From NCBI GenBank assembly GCA_019358985.1, contig JAHHIJ010000025.1, positions 1 through 64,000 on the forward strand: a DNA stretch of 64,000 bases. Reading direction: 5' to 3'. Shown one piece after another: positions 16,981 through 25,995 of this stretch (positions are counted from its first letter, which is position 1; the number at the start of each line of letters is the position of its first letter). This DNA comes from Tolypothrix brevis GSE-NOS-MK-07-07A (GTDB taxonomy: Bacteria; Cyanobacteriota; Cyanobacteriia; Cyanobacteriales; Nostocaceae). Both the position numbers and the translations under genes were made by a program. The notes beneath the pieces are model-generated. The model ran no database searches. It saw nothing but the letters and a program-made list of their open reading frames with translations, and was not told where the DNA came from.

Positions 16981-17754
16981 AAACTGAAAATGTGAACCAA
17001 TGTTTCATCCAAAAGGATTTCAGTAAATTGAATTTCTTTGTTTTTTACTGATGTATTTGTAATATAAAACTAATTTGTCAGCTTAATATTAAAAATACAT
17101 GATAAATCTGCTGAGAAAATGCTGAGAAATAATTTTTGACGCTAGCTGCTTACTCGGTTCAATAGACATTTCCATAAATTAATTATGCGTTGCCCGAAAC
17201 CCTTGAGTAGACGTAGCAGTGCTACGTCTCTACATTCTAATGTGTCCCCTTGATTGAGAATAGCCGTTACAAAGCAGCAGTGCAGCGTAGCCCTTCTTAG
17301 AGTCTGCGATCGCCTACCTTAAATTCTTTGACTGATTCTTAATTTTTACTTTATAATATTTGGCTGCCTCTTAGGGGTATTTATGCAAATATTTCCGATT
17401 AGTGAGGCGATCGCATAAAGGAAAAAATCGCGATTGTGTTTAAAAACTGTAAATTTTTGATGAAGATACGTTGAAGTTAACACTCAATCTAGCGAAATTA
17501 CTGTAAGTCTTTAAAGATCCATTATAAAAAATGATACTTTTAAGTAGTTACGCCTAGAATGGGAACCATTTTGAAACTCAACCAATCTAGCACAACTATA
17601 ATCTCGTAAGAAAGAAGAAATATTTCTTCCTCTGCTCGCTCCTCCCAACTTTGTTTAAGTAATGTTTAATGATTTCTATCTGTTTTTGATCCCGATTTCG
17701 ATAAAATGGCTGGGGATCACCTAAAACTCACACCGCTTTGATCAGCGATACACG
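16981..17754. other. 774-bp spacer with a family A MITE
   Basis: No gene seen. 17164-17246 is a family A copy (AGACATTTCCATAAATTAATTATGCG, a TAGCAGTGCTA hairpin, end near ATGTGTC). The rest is AT-rich. It must contain the divergent promoters of the thioredoxin and permease operons, but I cannot assign boxes; no Zur-like palindrome is evident. Confidence 0.6.
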
Positions 17755-18798
17755 ATGAATCAACTGAACAATGGTTTCACCCTATTTCTTAGTCTGCTAG
17801 TAGAAGCGATACCGTTTTTACTGCTAGGGGTATTGTTCTCCAGTTTGCTGTTATTGTTTGTCGATGAGCGCAAATTGGTGACAATAATGCCGAAAAATCC
17901 CCTGTTGGGTGCATTTGCCGGGAGTTTAATTGGCTTTTTGTTTCCGGTTTGTGAGTGCGGCAACGTGCCGGTAGCACGACGGTTCCTGATGCAAGGAGTA
18001 CCTACACCGGTGGCAATTGGTTTTTTGCTGGCAGCACCAACTGTTAATCCCATTGTGATTTGGGCAACTTGGACAGCATTTCGAGATCAGCCAGAAATAG
18101 TGGTGTTACGAGTGGTATTTTCACTATTAATTGCCACGATAATCGGGTTTGTCTTTAGCTTTCAGAAAGATTTGAGTCCGATTTTGCAACCAGCGATCGC
18201 TCGTTATCTGAAGTTTAACCCACCACGCAAACCAGAACCCAAACGGCGAACTAATCGTTCCCAAGCAGCTTCCTCTGGTTTATTACAGTCAGGGACTTAT
18301 TTTTTAGGAGGAAAAGCCGGTTCAAGCATTAGGATAGATAATAATTTAATGGAGGGGACTGAGGCAATTTCTAGCCCCAACAAACCGCTAAAAGATAAAC
18401 TACGGCTATTGCTAGATAATGTCGTCCAAGAATTGCGAGAATTAGGCGCGGTGATGGTTATCGGCAGTGCGATCGCCGCAGCAATTCAAGTGTTAGCCCC
18501 CCGTGATTTAATACTCAGTTTGGGTGCCGGTCCGGTTAGCTCAATCACTACTATGCTGATATTAGCGGCTGTTGTGTCAATTTGTTCCACAGTCGATTCA
18601 TTCTTTGCCCTATCTTTTGCCTCCACATTTACCAGTGCTTCTTTATTAGCATTCCTCGTATATGGTCCGATGATTGACATTAAAGGTGTTGGTTTGATGT
18701 TAACAATTTTTAAGCCACGAACTGTATTTTACTTATTTGGCTTGGCAGGACTCTTGACATTTTTGCTGACACTTTTCATCAACTTGTACGTAATTTAA
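17755..18798 (+). CDS. YraQ-family permease (DUF318)
   Basis: 347 aa, about eight membrane helices in two halves joined by a charged cytoplasmic loop (residues ~155-225). Signature segments are LLVEAIPFLLLGVLFSSLL, FPVCECGNVPVARRFLMQG (the conserved CxCG-type motif) and AAPTVNPIVIWATW, and in the second half VVSICSTVDSFFALSF. The pairing with a DUF1980 gene is well known; in Bacillus the homologous pair is zinc-regulated. The transported substrate is not established. Next gene is 120 nt downstream. Confidence 0.88.
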   Translation: MNQLNNGFTLFLSLLVEAIPFLLLGVLFSSLLLLFVDERKLVTIMPKNPLLGAFAGSLIGFLFPVCECGNVPVARRFLMQGVPTPVAIGFLLAAPTVNPIVIWATWTAFRDQPEIVVLRVVFSLLIATIIGFVFSFQKDLSPILQPAIARYLKFNPPRKPEPKRRTNRSQAASSGLLQSGTYFLGGKAGSSIRIDNNLMEGTEAISSPNKPLKDKLRLLLDNVVQELRELGAVMVIGSAIAAAIQVLAPRDLILSLGAGPVSSITTMLILAAVVSICSTVDSFFALSFASTFTSASLLAFLVYGPMIDIKGVGLMLTIFKPRTVFYLFGLAGLLTFLLTLFINLYVI

Positions 18799-18799
18799 T

Positions 18800-18918
18800 C
18801 TATTTGAGAGTTGTTGGTGGTTAGTAGATAGTGGATAGTGGTTAGCAACTAACCACCAACAAGTAACAATTAGCAACTAACAACTAACAACTAACCACTA
18901 ACCACTAACCTATTACTA
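18800..18918. repeat. Short tandem repeats AACTAAC / GTTAGTGG
   Basis: Heptamer-like repeats (ACAACTAACAACTAACCACT etc.) fill the spacer between the permease gene and its partner; the GGTTAG-rich left part and AACTAACC-rich right part can form a long hairpin. A shorter patch of the same type (CAACTATCCACTAAC, CCATCCACCATCC) lies at 19690-19733 before the next gene. Confidence 0.85.
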
Positions 18919-19689
18919 ATGACCACCCGAAATCTAAAACCTAAAAAACCAAATTTGTTACTTCCTTGGCTGGATGTTATGGCAATTGCAGCTTGGGGAA
19001 TTTTAATGTTGAAATACTGGCTGACTGGCAAGCTAAATTTGTTGATTCATCCGAATTATTTTTGGTTAGCGATCGCTAGTGGTATCAGCTTACTAATTAT
19101 CGCTTTTTTCAGAGCAAAAGAATTGTGGCGACGACGACCGCGTGATATTGTACTCAATGCCGAGCATATAAATTTATTTCCCCCTGGTTGGGGTAGTGCT
19201 TTGGTATTAACAGCGGCAATTTTCGGATTAATTTTTACACCGCGAGTCTTTACTAGCGATCAAGCGCTGCAACGCGATGTCAGTGAATTATTAGGAACAT
19301 CTCGCATTAGACCTCAAGCATTTAGTGCTTCCACTCCTCCAGAGAAGCGATCGCTTGTAGACTGGGTACGGGAACTTAATGTTTATCCAGAGCCAGATCG
19401 ATATTCAGGACAAAAAGCCAAAGTGCAGGGATTTGTGATTCATCCACCTTCTTTACAAAAAGATTATTTATTCTTGGGTAAATTTGTTCTAACTTGTTGT
19501 GCCGCAGACGCTTATCCTGTAGGATTACCCGTCAAATTAACTCCAAATAGCGAACAATACAAACCTGATACCTGGCTAGAAGTAGAAGGACAAATGGTGA
19601 CAGAAAGACTCTCCGGCAAACGTCAACTCATCATCGCTGCTAATTCCATAAAAAAAATTCCCCAACCAAAAGATCCGTATAGTTATTAG
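18919..19689 (+). CDS. DUF1980/TIGR03943 permease-associated protein
   Basis: 256 aa. Two or three N-terminal membrane helices (LDVMAIAAWGILMLKYWL; FWLAIASGISLLIIAFF; SALVLTAAIFGLIFTPRVF) are followed by an extracytoplasmic domain with the OB-like core VQGFVIHP, FLGKFVLTCCAADAYPVGLPV and WLEVEGQM. The CC-A-D-A segment is conserved in the family. It functions with the upstream YraQ permease. Confidence 0.88.
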   Translation: MTTRNLKPKKPNLLLPWLDVMAIAAWGILMLKYWLTGKLNLLIHPNYFWLAIASGISLLIIAFFRAKELWRRRPRDIVLNAEHINLFPPGWGSALVLTAAIFGLIFTPRVFTSDQALQRDVSELLGTSRIRPQAFSASTPPEKRSLVDWVRELNVYPEPDRYSGQKAKVQGFVIHPPSLQKDYLFLGKFVLTCCAADAYPVGLPVKLTPNSEQYKPDTWLEVEGQMVTERLSGKRQLIIAANSIKKIPQPKDPYSY

Positions 19690-19733
19690 TTGTTACAACT
19701 ATCCACTAACAACTATCCACCATCCACCATCCA

Positions 19734-21287
19734 ATGACCAACTTTAAAGCCTCTATCCAACCCCTAGATCGTGCAGCGATCGCTCTAATGCTCCTACTCT
19801 CTTTCGTCATCGGAGTAATGATATTGCAAGGTGACGTGGTAACATCTCGTGTGCGAGACTTTACTTGGCAACATCAAGAAACTGATACAAAAGATTTATC
19901 CTTAACCAATTCCAATTGGGAGAATCAAAAAATTGGGTCAGAATATAACCGTTTTGCCCTTTCTTTTAGTCGTCCAATGGATACAAAAAGCGTTGAACAA
20001 AACTTGAAAATTGACCCTCCCCTAGCAGGCAAATTTAGTTGGGCGGGGCGGAAAATGTTTTATACTCTTTTGACACCAGCGCCTTATGGTACAACTTATA
20101 AAGTGCAGTTACAAGGTGCAAAAGATAAGTTTGCGGAAAAAGAACGAAAAAAGCGGACGAATGCACCTTTTGTTGGTAATTTTCGCACACGCGATCGCGT
20201 CATGCTTTATATAGGAACAGACAAAGAAGAAAAGGGACGATTAGTTCTCTATAATTTGACTGAAGATCAAAACAAAATACTGACTCCTAAAGATTTGGTA
20301 GTGATGGGCTATAAGCCATTTCCAGAAGGAGACAAAATTATATTTTCGGCTCGCACATCATCAAGTCAAGACTTACTTTCGGCGCAGTTATATACAGTAA
20401 CCACAGGCATTTCTTTAGAAGGGAAAAAACAAGCTGAACCAGCAGGTAAAGTTGACCTAATTTTAGATAATAAAGACTTTCAAAACTTAAAATTTGACAT
20501 ATCTCAGGATGGACAAACAATTGTCATTCAGCGAGGAAATAGAGCAAGTCCTGGTGACTTTGGGCTGTGGTTTATGTCAGCAAACACTAAACTGGGAGAA
20601 AAACCCAATCTGAAGCGCGTGGAAAGCCCACCAGGAGGAGATTTTACCATCACCGCAGATAGTCAATCTGTAGCAGTTGCCCAAGGAGAGGGAACAGCGA
20701 TTTTACCTCTAAAAACAGATGGTAGTAAACCCCTAGCTTTTTTCCCACAATTTGGCTTGGTGCAGGCTTTTTCTAAAGACGGTTCTCAAGCGGCAATGGT
20801 TAAGTTTAATAAAGATTACACGCGAGATTTGTTTTTAGTCACAAATCAAGGTGTCAACAAACTGCTGTTAAAAACTACAGGTTCAATTGTTCAGTGTCAG
20901 TTTGATAGTGCCTCACCCACTTTATATTGTTTGGTAACACAACTATTACAAGGAGGAGAAATATATCAAGAACAGCCATATTTAGTGGCAATTGACATAA
21001 AAACGGGGCAACAGAAACCACTGTTCGTGTTACCCCCCGCTCAACGCAATGTCGAAATGAGTTTAGCACCGGATGGTTTAGGGTTATTATTTGACCAAGT
21101 AGTACCTCAAGATCCGAATACTCCCCCATCATCGGGAAACAATTTGAGAAGCGATGACGGGGAAGCGATCGCCACTAGTAGTTTATGGTTAATGCCTCTG
21201 TTGCCCATCACCGATGCGGGAACAAGTGTCGAAATAAAACCAGAGCAACTTCCCTTAACTGGATTTCACCCCAGTTGGCTACCTTAA
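19734..21287 (+). CDS. Membrane-anchored protein with Ig-like and beta-propeller-like regions
   Basis: 517 aa, third gene of the YraQ/DUF1980 group (44-nt gap). One N-terminal membrane helix (AIALMLLLSFVIGVMILQ) is followed by an SbsA-type bacterial Ig-like domain at about 65-135 (RFALSFSRPMDTKSVEQNLKI, GKFSWAGRKMFYTLLTPAPYGTTYKVQL). The remainder has TolB/WD-like repeated strands (GDKIIFSAR, DGQTIVIQRG, DSQSVAVAQG, DGSQAAMVKF, PDGLGLLFDQ). The periplasmic propeller may sense or scaffold; function unknown. Confidence 0.7.
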   Translation: MTNFKASIQPLDRAAIALMLLLSFVIGVMILQGDVVTSRVRDFTWQHQETDTKDLSLTNSNWENQKIGSEYNRFALSFSRPMDTKSVEQNLKIDPPLAGKFSWAGRKMFYTLLTPAPYGTTYKVQLQGAKDKFAEKERKKRTNAPFVGNFRTRDRVMLYIGTDKEEKGRLVLYNLTEDQNKILTPKDLVVMGYKPFPEGDKIIFSARTSSSQDLLSAQLYTVTTGISLEGKKQAEPAGKVDLILDNKDFQNLKFDISQDGQTIVIQRGNRASPGDFGLWFMSANTKLGEKPNLKRVESPPGGDFTITADSQSVAVAQGEGTAILPLKTDGSKPLAFFPQFGLVQAFSKDGSQAAMVKFNKDYTRDLFLVTNQGVNKLLLKTTGSIVQCQFDSASPTLYCLVTQLLQGGEIYQEQPYLVAIDIKTGQQKPLFVLPPAQRNVEMSLAPDGLGLLFDQVVPQDPNTPPSSGNNLRSDDGEAIATSSLWLMPLLPITDAGTSVEIKPEQLPLTGFHPSWLP

Positions 21288-21293
21288 AATAGA

Positions 21294-21410
21294 GACGTTC
21301 CGGGGGAACGTCTCTACAATAGACATCTCCAGAAAAAAATGTAGAGACGTAGCACTGCTACGTCTAATCAAGGGTTTCGGGCAACGCATAATTAAATTAG
21401 GTCGATGTCT
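21294..21410. mobile_element. Hairpin repeat followed by family A MITE
   Basis: 21294-21317 is a TTCCGGGGGAA-core hairpin just after the upstream stop. 21321-21410 (90 bp) is a clean family A copy: AGACATCTCCAGAAA at the left, CGATGTCT at the right, with a TAGCACTGCTA hairpin and TAATCAAGGGTTTCGGGCAA inside. The rest of the spacer to 21701 has no gene. Confidence 0.75.
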
Positions 21411-21701
21411 AATATGTAACTTCAATATTCTTAATAATACGATTTTGTTTAATTGCTGCTAGGATAAGTATCCTGCCTATCTTTAGCTGCAATTACAATA
21501 ATTTCCCATCTCTAATTCAAAATGTTATAACGTCATCAGCGCCCTCATACGCGAAAATAAATAACACAGGCTGATGACAAATCACTCGTGTTTGAGAGAG
21601 CTGCACTTGTCTTCTAAAGTAAACTTGGATCAGACCGGATACGTGAATAATTATACTGTGTTAGTGCTGAACAGTTTGAAGCTGCTGGGTGGTGGAGAAT
21701 A

Positions 21702-23186
21702 ATGAATCAAGCGGACAACATAAATAACGAAGCTTTTATTGAACCAGAAAATTTGACAAATTCGCCACAATCATATCCGGGGAATTGTCCTTTTGATTCA
21801 GTTTTGCCCAATAACAACATGGCAATCATGAAATTGCCACTTTTGATGCCAGCAGAAGACAAGTTACGCGAAGCCAATGTGAGCCTAGCGTCGGATTCTG
21901 TATCGCAAGATTGGGTGGCAGAACCTGACACCGACAAACAAGCACTGATTGATGACGAATTCAAGAAGCTGCTGGAATTGAATGAAGAATTGCGTTCGGC
22001 TAACGCTAATTTGTATGGACAGGTGGAGGTGTTAAAGGGTGACTTATCTGAGTCGGAAAAAGCATTGCAGTGGCAGAAAAAGCGCTCAAGCGTTGCCGAG
22101 TCGATGCTTGGGCAACAAACTCAGGAACTATCCGCAGCCGGTGAGCAAATAAAGTCTTTATTTCAACAGTTAGAAACGGCTGTGCAGACTGTTCAACGTC
22201 AGGAAAATTTAATAAAAAATTATAAATCACAGCTAGAAATTAGTCAACAACGACTTGCCCAGCTAGAGCGGGAATGTGCCAAAGTTCAAACTAGCTACAA
22301 CGAACAGTCTCACCAAATATTACAATCAGAGACTACTTGTCGAGAGCTACGTAGTCGGTTAATGCGACAACAGCGTCAGACTCTGCAATTTAAAGCAGCT
22401 TTGGAAAAGTGTCTGGAAAGCCCTGTCCCCAGCTATGATTGTTTAGATGATAGTGCCAATAAGTCAGACGAGATCAGCATCTGCCAACCAAGAAACTTTA
22501 AACAAGCTTCGTCTTCATTTTCTAACGCCGAGCCGATTAAACCTTGGTCGGCACAGATAGATTCTTTGACTAACGAGTTAAATTATCCGTGGGGAGAATC
22601 TTTATTATCAGGCACACCAGACACAAGCCAAGGATCTGATTCTACTTCGTCTACCTGGGAATTTTCAACTTCACAACCAGCAAACATCGACCTAAATATT
22701 GAGTCAGAATTGCGCTCAATTGATGATGAAGCTAACGCACCAAAAAACCCAGTTTCATCAAATAATGACGAGCAGATGGATGATGTGATTGAGATGTTTT
22801 TCGCGGGAAAACCTGCTGATAAAAAAGATACAGAAAAAACTCAGCCGATTTCGCCAATATGGGAAGCGATTTCAAGCGATGAAAAAACAATAAATTCCCA
22901 AGATGCATTTCCAGAAAGACATTCTCCGCTTCGGGATGCATCACCAATGTCATCAAATCTACCTATAACCGAAACTACGGTTGAAGAACTAGAAGATTAC
23001 TGGTCAGAAGTGACACCATTTAACCCACTGGAATTACAGTCAAATGATTTTTCCCAAGAACCATTGACAGACTACACCGCTGATCCCAACTCACCCTCAC
23101 CGGTGCTTTATCCCCAACGTCCACCCAAAGGACGAAAGTCATTAGCATCAGTAGAATTACCGAATTTTCGTTACCATAAAAAGTAG
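21702..23186 (+). CDS. Coiled-coil protein, function unknown
   Basis: 494 aa, no membrane segment. Residues ~84-235 form a long heptad-rich coiled coil (DEFKKLLELNEELRSANANL through LRSRLMRQQRQTLQFKAAL). The C-terminal half is Ser/Asp/Pro-rich and probably disordered, ending in a short basic motif (PPKGRKSLASVELPNFRYHK) that looks conserved. Such architecture fits a cytoskeletal or scaffolding protein, but nothing identifies the role. The next gene is 114 nt downstream on the same strand. Confidence 0.7.
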   Translation: MNQADNINNEAFIEPENLTNSPQSYPGNCPFDSVLPNNNMAIMKLPLLMPAEDKLREANVSLASDSVSQDWVAEPDTDKQALIDDEFKKLLELNEELRSANANLYGQVEVLKGDLSESEKALQWQKKRSSVAESMLGQQTQELSAAGEQIKSLFQQLETAVQTVQRQENLIKNYKSQLEISQQRLAQLERECAKVQTSYNEQSHQILQSETTCRELRSRLMRQQRQTLQFKAALEKCLESPVPSYDCLDDSANKSDEISICQPRNFKQASSSFSNAEPIKPWSAQIDSLTNELNYPWGESLLSGTPDTSQGSDSTSSTWEFSTSQPANIDLNIESELRSIDDEANAPKNPVSSNNDEQMDDVIEMFFAGKPADKKDTEKTQPISPIWEAISSDEKTINSQDAFPERHSPLRDASPMSSNLPITETTVEELEDYWSEVTPFNPLELQSNDFSQEPLTDYTADPNSPSPVLYPQRPPKGRKSLASVELPNFRYHKK

Positions 23187-23300
23187 CTATTAAGTAGTGA
23201 GCAATTTATCGTTCAATTTCAAAGGCTTCAGCCCTGAGGTGCGAACTTTCACAACCCATCAAAATTAATGATTATGAACACCTAATCCCCAATCCCCAAT

Positions 23301-24644
23301 ATGGATTCAAATCCAGCTTTATGTAAAATCATCAGCTCGCGCATTGCCTCAAGTCCCCAACGGCGAATTACTTTTGCCGAATATATGGATATAGCGCTGT
23401 ATCATCCAGAACACGGCTATTATTCCACTAAAGCTGTGAATCTGGGAAAACAAGGAGATTTTTTCACCTCTGTTCACCTTGGTGGTGACTTTGGCGAGTT
23501 GCTCGCTGAACAATTTCTTCAGATGTGGGAGATTTTAGGGCGACCAAAACCATTTACTCTAGTAGAAATGGGAGCCGGTCAAGGATTGTTAGCAGCAGAT
23601 ATTCTTAACTATTTACAACGGCAACATCTTGACTTTTCTACCTCATTAGAGTATGTGATTGTAGAGAAATCCTTAGCCTTAAGGCAAGAACAACAGCGAC
23701 GCTTGCAAGATTTCCCTTTACGCTGGTGCAATTTAGAGGATATACCAGCAAAATCAATCACTGGCTGCTTTTTTTCTAACGAATTAGTAGATGCCTTCCC
23801 AGTGCATCAGTTTATCTTAGAGGCAGGGGAGCTGCGAGAAATTTATGTAACAACGCAGGAAGAGTGGGGGAGTGGGGGAGTGGGGGAGTGGGGGAGTGGG
23901 GGAGTGGGAGACTTATTGGAGAATAATTCTTCTTTCCCCCCCTCTCCCCATCCCCCCCTCTCCCCATCTCCCCCGAATTCGTTTGTCGAAGTAATTGGGG
24001 AAGTTTCATCGCTGAAGATAGCTGAATATTTTGATTTATTAGGAATAGATTTTGCTCAAAGTGCTTATGCAGATGGGTACCGTAGTGAAATTAATTTAGC
24101 GGCAGTAGACTGGCTAAGTATAGTGGCAGACCGATTGAAGCGCGGTTATCTGTTAACAATAGATTATGGCTATCCTGCCAATCGTTACTATAACCCCAGG
24201 CGATTCTCCTTTGGAGGCGCTACGCGATTCTCCTTTGGAGACGCTACGCGATTCTCCTTTGGAGACGCTACGCGATCGCAAGGAACTTTACAATGCTACT
24301 ATCAGCATCGACACCATGACGACCCTTATATCAACATTGGACGACAGGATATTACGGCTCATGTTGATTTTACCGCTTTGGAGAAATGGGGCGATCGCTC
24401 TGGTTTGCAAAAAGTTGGTTTTACCCAGCAGGGATTGTTTTTGATGGCATTGGGGTTAGGTTCACGTATCGCTAATCTCTCTTATCAACAGCAACCCATT
24501 TCTCAGATGCTGCAACGACGAGATGCACTACATCAGCTTTTAGATCCTATGGGATTGGGTGGGTTTGGTGTCTTAGTTCAAAGCAAAGGACTCAAAGAAG
24601 CAGAAATTTCTCAACCGCTCAAGGGACTCTTTACTGGGGACTAG
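23301..24644 (+). CDS. MidA/NDUFAF7-family SAM-dependent methyltransferase with two repeat insertions
   Basis: 447 aa. Supporting segments are RRITFAEYMDIALYHPEHGYY, QGDFFTSVHLGGDFGELLAEQF, the SAM-binding LVEMGAGQGLLAADIL (Gly91-Gly95), CFFSNELVDAFPVHQF, and TIDYGYPANRYY with QCYYQHRHHDDPY. Mitochondrial relatives methylate an Arg of complex I NDUFS2, so NDH-1 is a plausible target. Two stretches look foreign: about residues 188-224 (Gly/Ser/Trp then Pro/Ser from GTGGGGGAG repeats and a C-rich tract) and 300-326 (octapeptide RFSFGDAT three times from a 24-bp DNA repeat). Both keep the frame. Confidence 0.85.
   Translation: MDSNPALCKIISSRIASSPQRRITFAEYMDIALYHPEHGYYSTKAVNLGKQGDFFTSVHLGGDFGELLAEQFLQMWEILGRPKPFTLVEMGAGQGLLAADILNYLQRQHLDFSTSLEYVIVEKSLALRQEQQRRLQDFPLRWCNLEDIPAKSITGCFFSNELVDAFPVHQFILEAGELREIYVTTQEEWGSGGVGEWGSGGVGDLLENNSSFPPSPHPPLSPSPPNSFVEVIGEVSSLKIAEYFDLLGIDFAQSAYADGYRSEINLAAVDWLSIVADRLKRGYLLTIDYGYPANRYYNPRRFSFGGATRFSFGDATRFSFGDATRSQGTLQCYYQHRHHDDPYINIGRQDITAHVDFTALEKWGDRSGLQKVGFTQQGLFLMALGLGSRIANLSYQQQPISQMLQRRDALHQLLDPMGLGGFGVLVQSKGLKEAEISQPLKGLFTGD
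23862..23973. repeat. G-rich/C-rich simple repeat inside the methyltransferase gene
   Basis: GTGGGGGAG nonamers (about five) followed by CCCCCCTCTCCCCATCCCC-type sequence; the two halves are partly complementary and could fold back. Translated in frame without a stop. Confidence 0.85.
24200..24279. repeat. Three 24-bp tandem repeats plus HIP1 inside the methyltransferase gene
   Basis: Units start at 24200, 24224 and 24248 (GCGATTCTCCTTTGGAGACG + CTAC), followed by GCGATCGC. Each unit contains the palindrome CTCCTTTGGAG. Being a multiple of 3, the array adds an 8-residue repeat to the protein. Confidence 0.9.
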
Positions 24645-24798
24645 GGGACAAGGAAGACAAGGAAGACAAGGGGGATAAATGCCCAATGCCCTAATAAATC
24701 TAAAAGTTAAAACTATATTAATACTGTATGTTTGGATGGATAGTCTACCATAACAGTGATTGCAGTTAAGATAAAAACATTCGCAATTAATAAAAATT

Positions 24799-24894
24799 AT
24801 GTCTACTCATGACTTGTTGATGTTAGTGACACTACTCACTCCCGGTATTTTACTTTCAGTTTTGATTATGGCTACTTTTGCTGCTGGTGGTTAA
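24799..24894 (+). CDS. Candidate 31-aa single-helix membrane peptide
   Basis: ATG 24799 encodes STHDLLMLVTLLTPGILLSV followed by LIMATFAAGG and stop: one hydrophobic helix, the size and style of small photosystem, cytochrome b6f or NDH-1 subunits. I cannot match it to a named subunit. No clear ribosome binding site is visible. It stands alone in a 480-bp spacer. Chance occurrence is possible. Confidence 0.45.
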   Translation: MSTHDLLMLVTLLTPGILLSVLIMATFAAGG

Positions 24895-24970
24895 TTATCT
24901 TAACTGAAGAACCGAAGATACTCAAATTATCAGCTAAGTAAGTGGGCGAAATTAAACGTAAAATACTCTG

Positions 24971-25028
24971 GTGGTTCGTAGTGAGGGGTTTACCGCTCAA
25001 ATAACGGCTAAAGCCGTTACTACGTAAG
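24971..25028. repeat. Dispersed hairpin repeat (TAACGGCTAAAGCCGTTA)
   Basis: GGTTCGTAGTGAGGGG ... TAACGGCTAAAGCCGTTACTACG; ends CGTAGT / ACTACG pair around the internal palindrome. A similar design, with a different core, lies at 40064-40112. Confidence 0.7.
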
Positions 25029-25122
25029 TTAAAGAGCGTTTATTTATGCCCACCTACTTAATAGCTATTAGCAATTTTATGTATATTGAAAAGCGATCGC
25101 GTGTGCGAAAGGAAGAATAATA

Positions 25123-25995
25123 ATGAAGGTAGCATTTCTGGGAACTGGATTAATGGGGCTACCGATGGCTCAAAGGTTATTAGCAGCAAATATACAGCTA
25201 ATCGCCTACAACCGCACCCCAGAAAAATTAGCCCCATTACAAGCAGCTGGAGCTGAAATAGCAGCGCATCCCCGCCACGCAATTCGCGCTGCTGATTGTA
25301 TAATTCTCATGCTCACCAATGCCGGAGCAATTTATAGTGTACTGCTTTCGGACACTTCTTGGCGAACTCTGGCTGGGCGCACCGTCATTCAAATGGGGAC
25401 AATTACTCCTTCTGAAAGCAAAGAAATTAGAGATTCAGTAGTTAATGCAGGTGGCGAGTATTTAGAAGCACCAGTTTTAGGTAGCATTCCTGAAGCAACA
25501 GATGGCAAACTGGTTGTCATGGTAGGTGCTTACCGCGAACAATATCAACGCTACGTAGAGTTATTACAACAGTTTGGTTCACAACCCGTACATGTGGGTG
25601 CCGTGGGAACCGCTTCTGCACTAAAATTGGCGCTAAATCAACTAATTGCTTCTTTAACTACCAGCTTTGCTCTGAGTCTGGGTTTCGTTCAGCGTTACGG
25701 TGTCGATGTGGACTTGTTTATGGAAATTTTGCGAGACAGTGCGCTTTACGCACCGACATTTGACAAAAAGCTGCAACGAATGCTGGATGGTAATTATGCT
25801 AATCCTAATTTTCCCACAAAACATCTACTTAAAGACACAGATTTATTTATCGATGAAGCGAAATCAGTCGGTTTGAATGTTAGCAGTATCGAAGGTGTGC
25901 GAGAAATTTTGCAAACGGCAATAGAAATGTCATTAGCTCAAGCTGATTATTCATCACTATTTTCGGCACTTAATTACGAACATACAGAAGGTTAA
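25123..25995 (+). CDS. NAD(P)-dependent beta-hydroxyacid dehydrogenase family protein
   Basis: 290 aa, full length for the 3-hydroxyisobutyrate/tartronate semialdehyde/glyoxylate reductase family. The Rossmann start is AFLGTGLMGLPMAQRLLAA, the cofactor strand LIAYNRTPEKL (Asn-Arg-Thr suggests NADP), the substrate loop YLEAPVLGSIPEATDGKLVVMVG, and the catalytic Lys lies in ASALKLALNQLIASL. Which acid or aldehyde is used cannot be told. AGGAAG lies upstream of ATG. Its stop overlaps that of the convergent minus-strand operon. Confidence 0.88.
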   Translation: MKVAFLGTGLMGLPMAQRLLAANIQLIAYNRTPEKLAPLQAAGAEIAAHPRHAIRAADCIILMLTNAGAIYSVLLSDTSWRTLAGRTVIQMGTITPSESKEIRDSVVNAGGEYLEAPVLGSIPEATDGKLVVMVGAYREQYQRYVELLQQFGSQPVHVGAVGTASALKLALNQLIASLTTSFALSLGFVQRYGVDVDLFMEILRDSALYAPTFDKKLQRMLDGNYANPNFPTKHLLKDTDLFIDEAKSVGLNVSSIEGVREILQTAIEMSLAQADYSSLFSALNYEHTEG

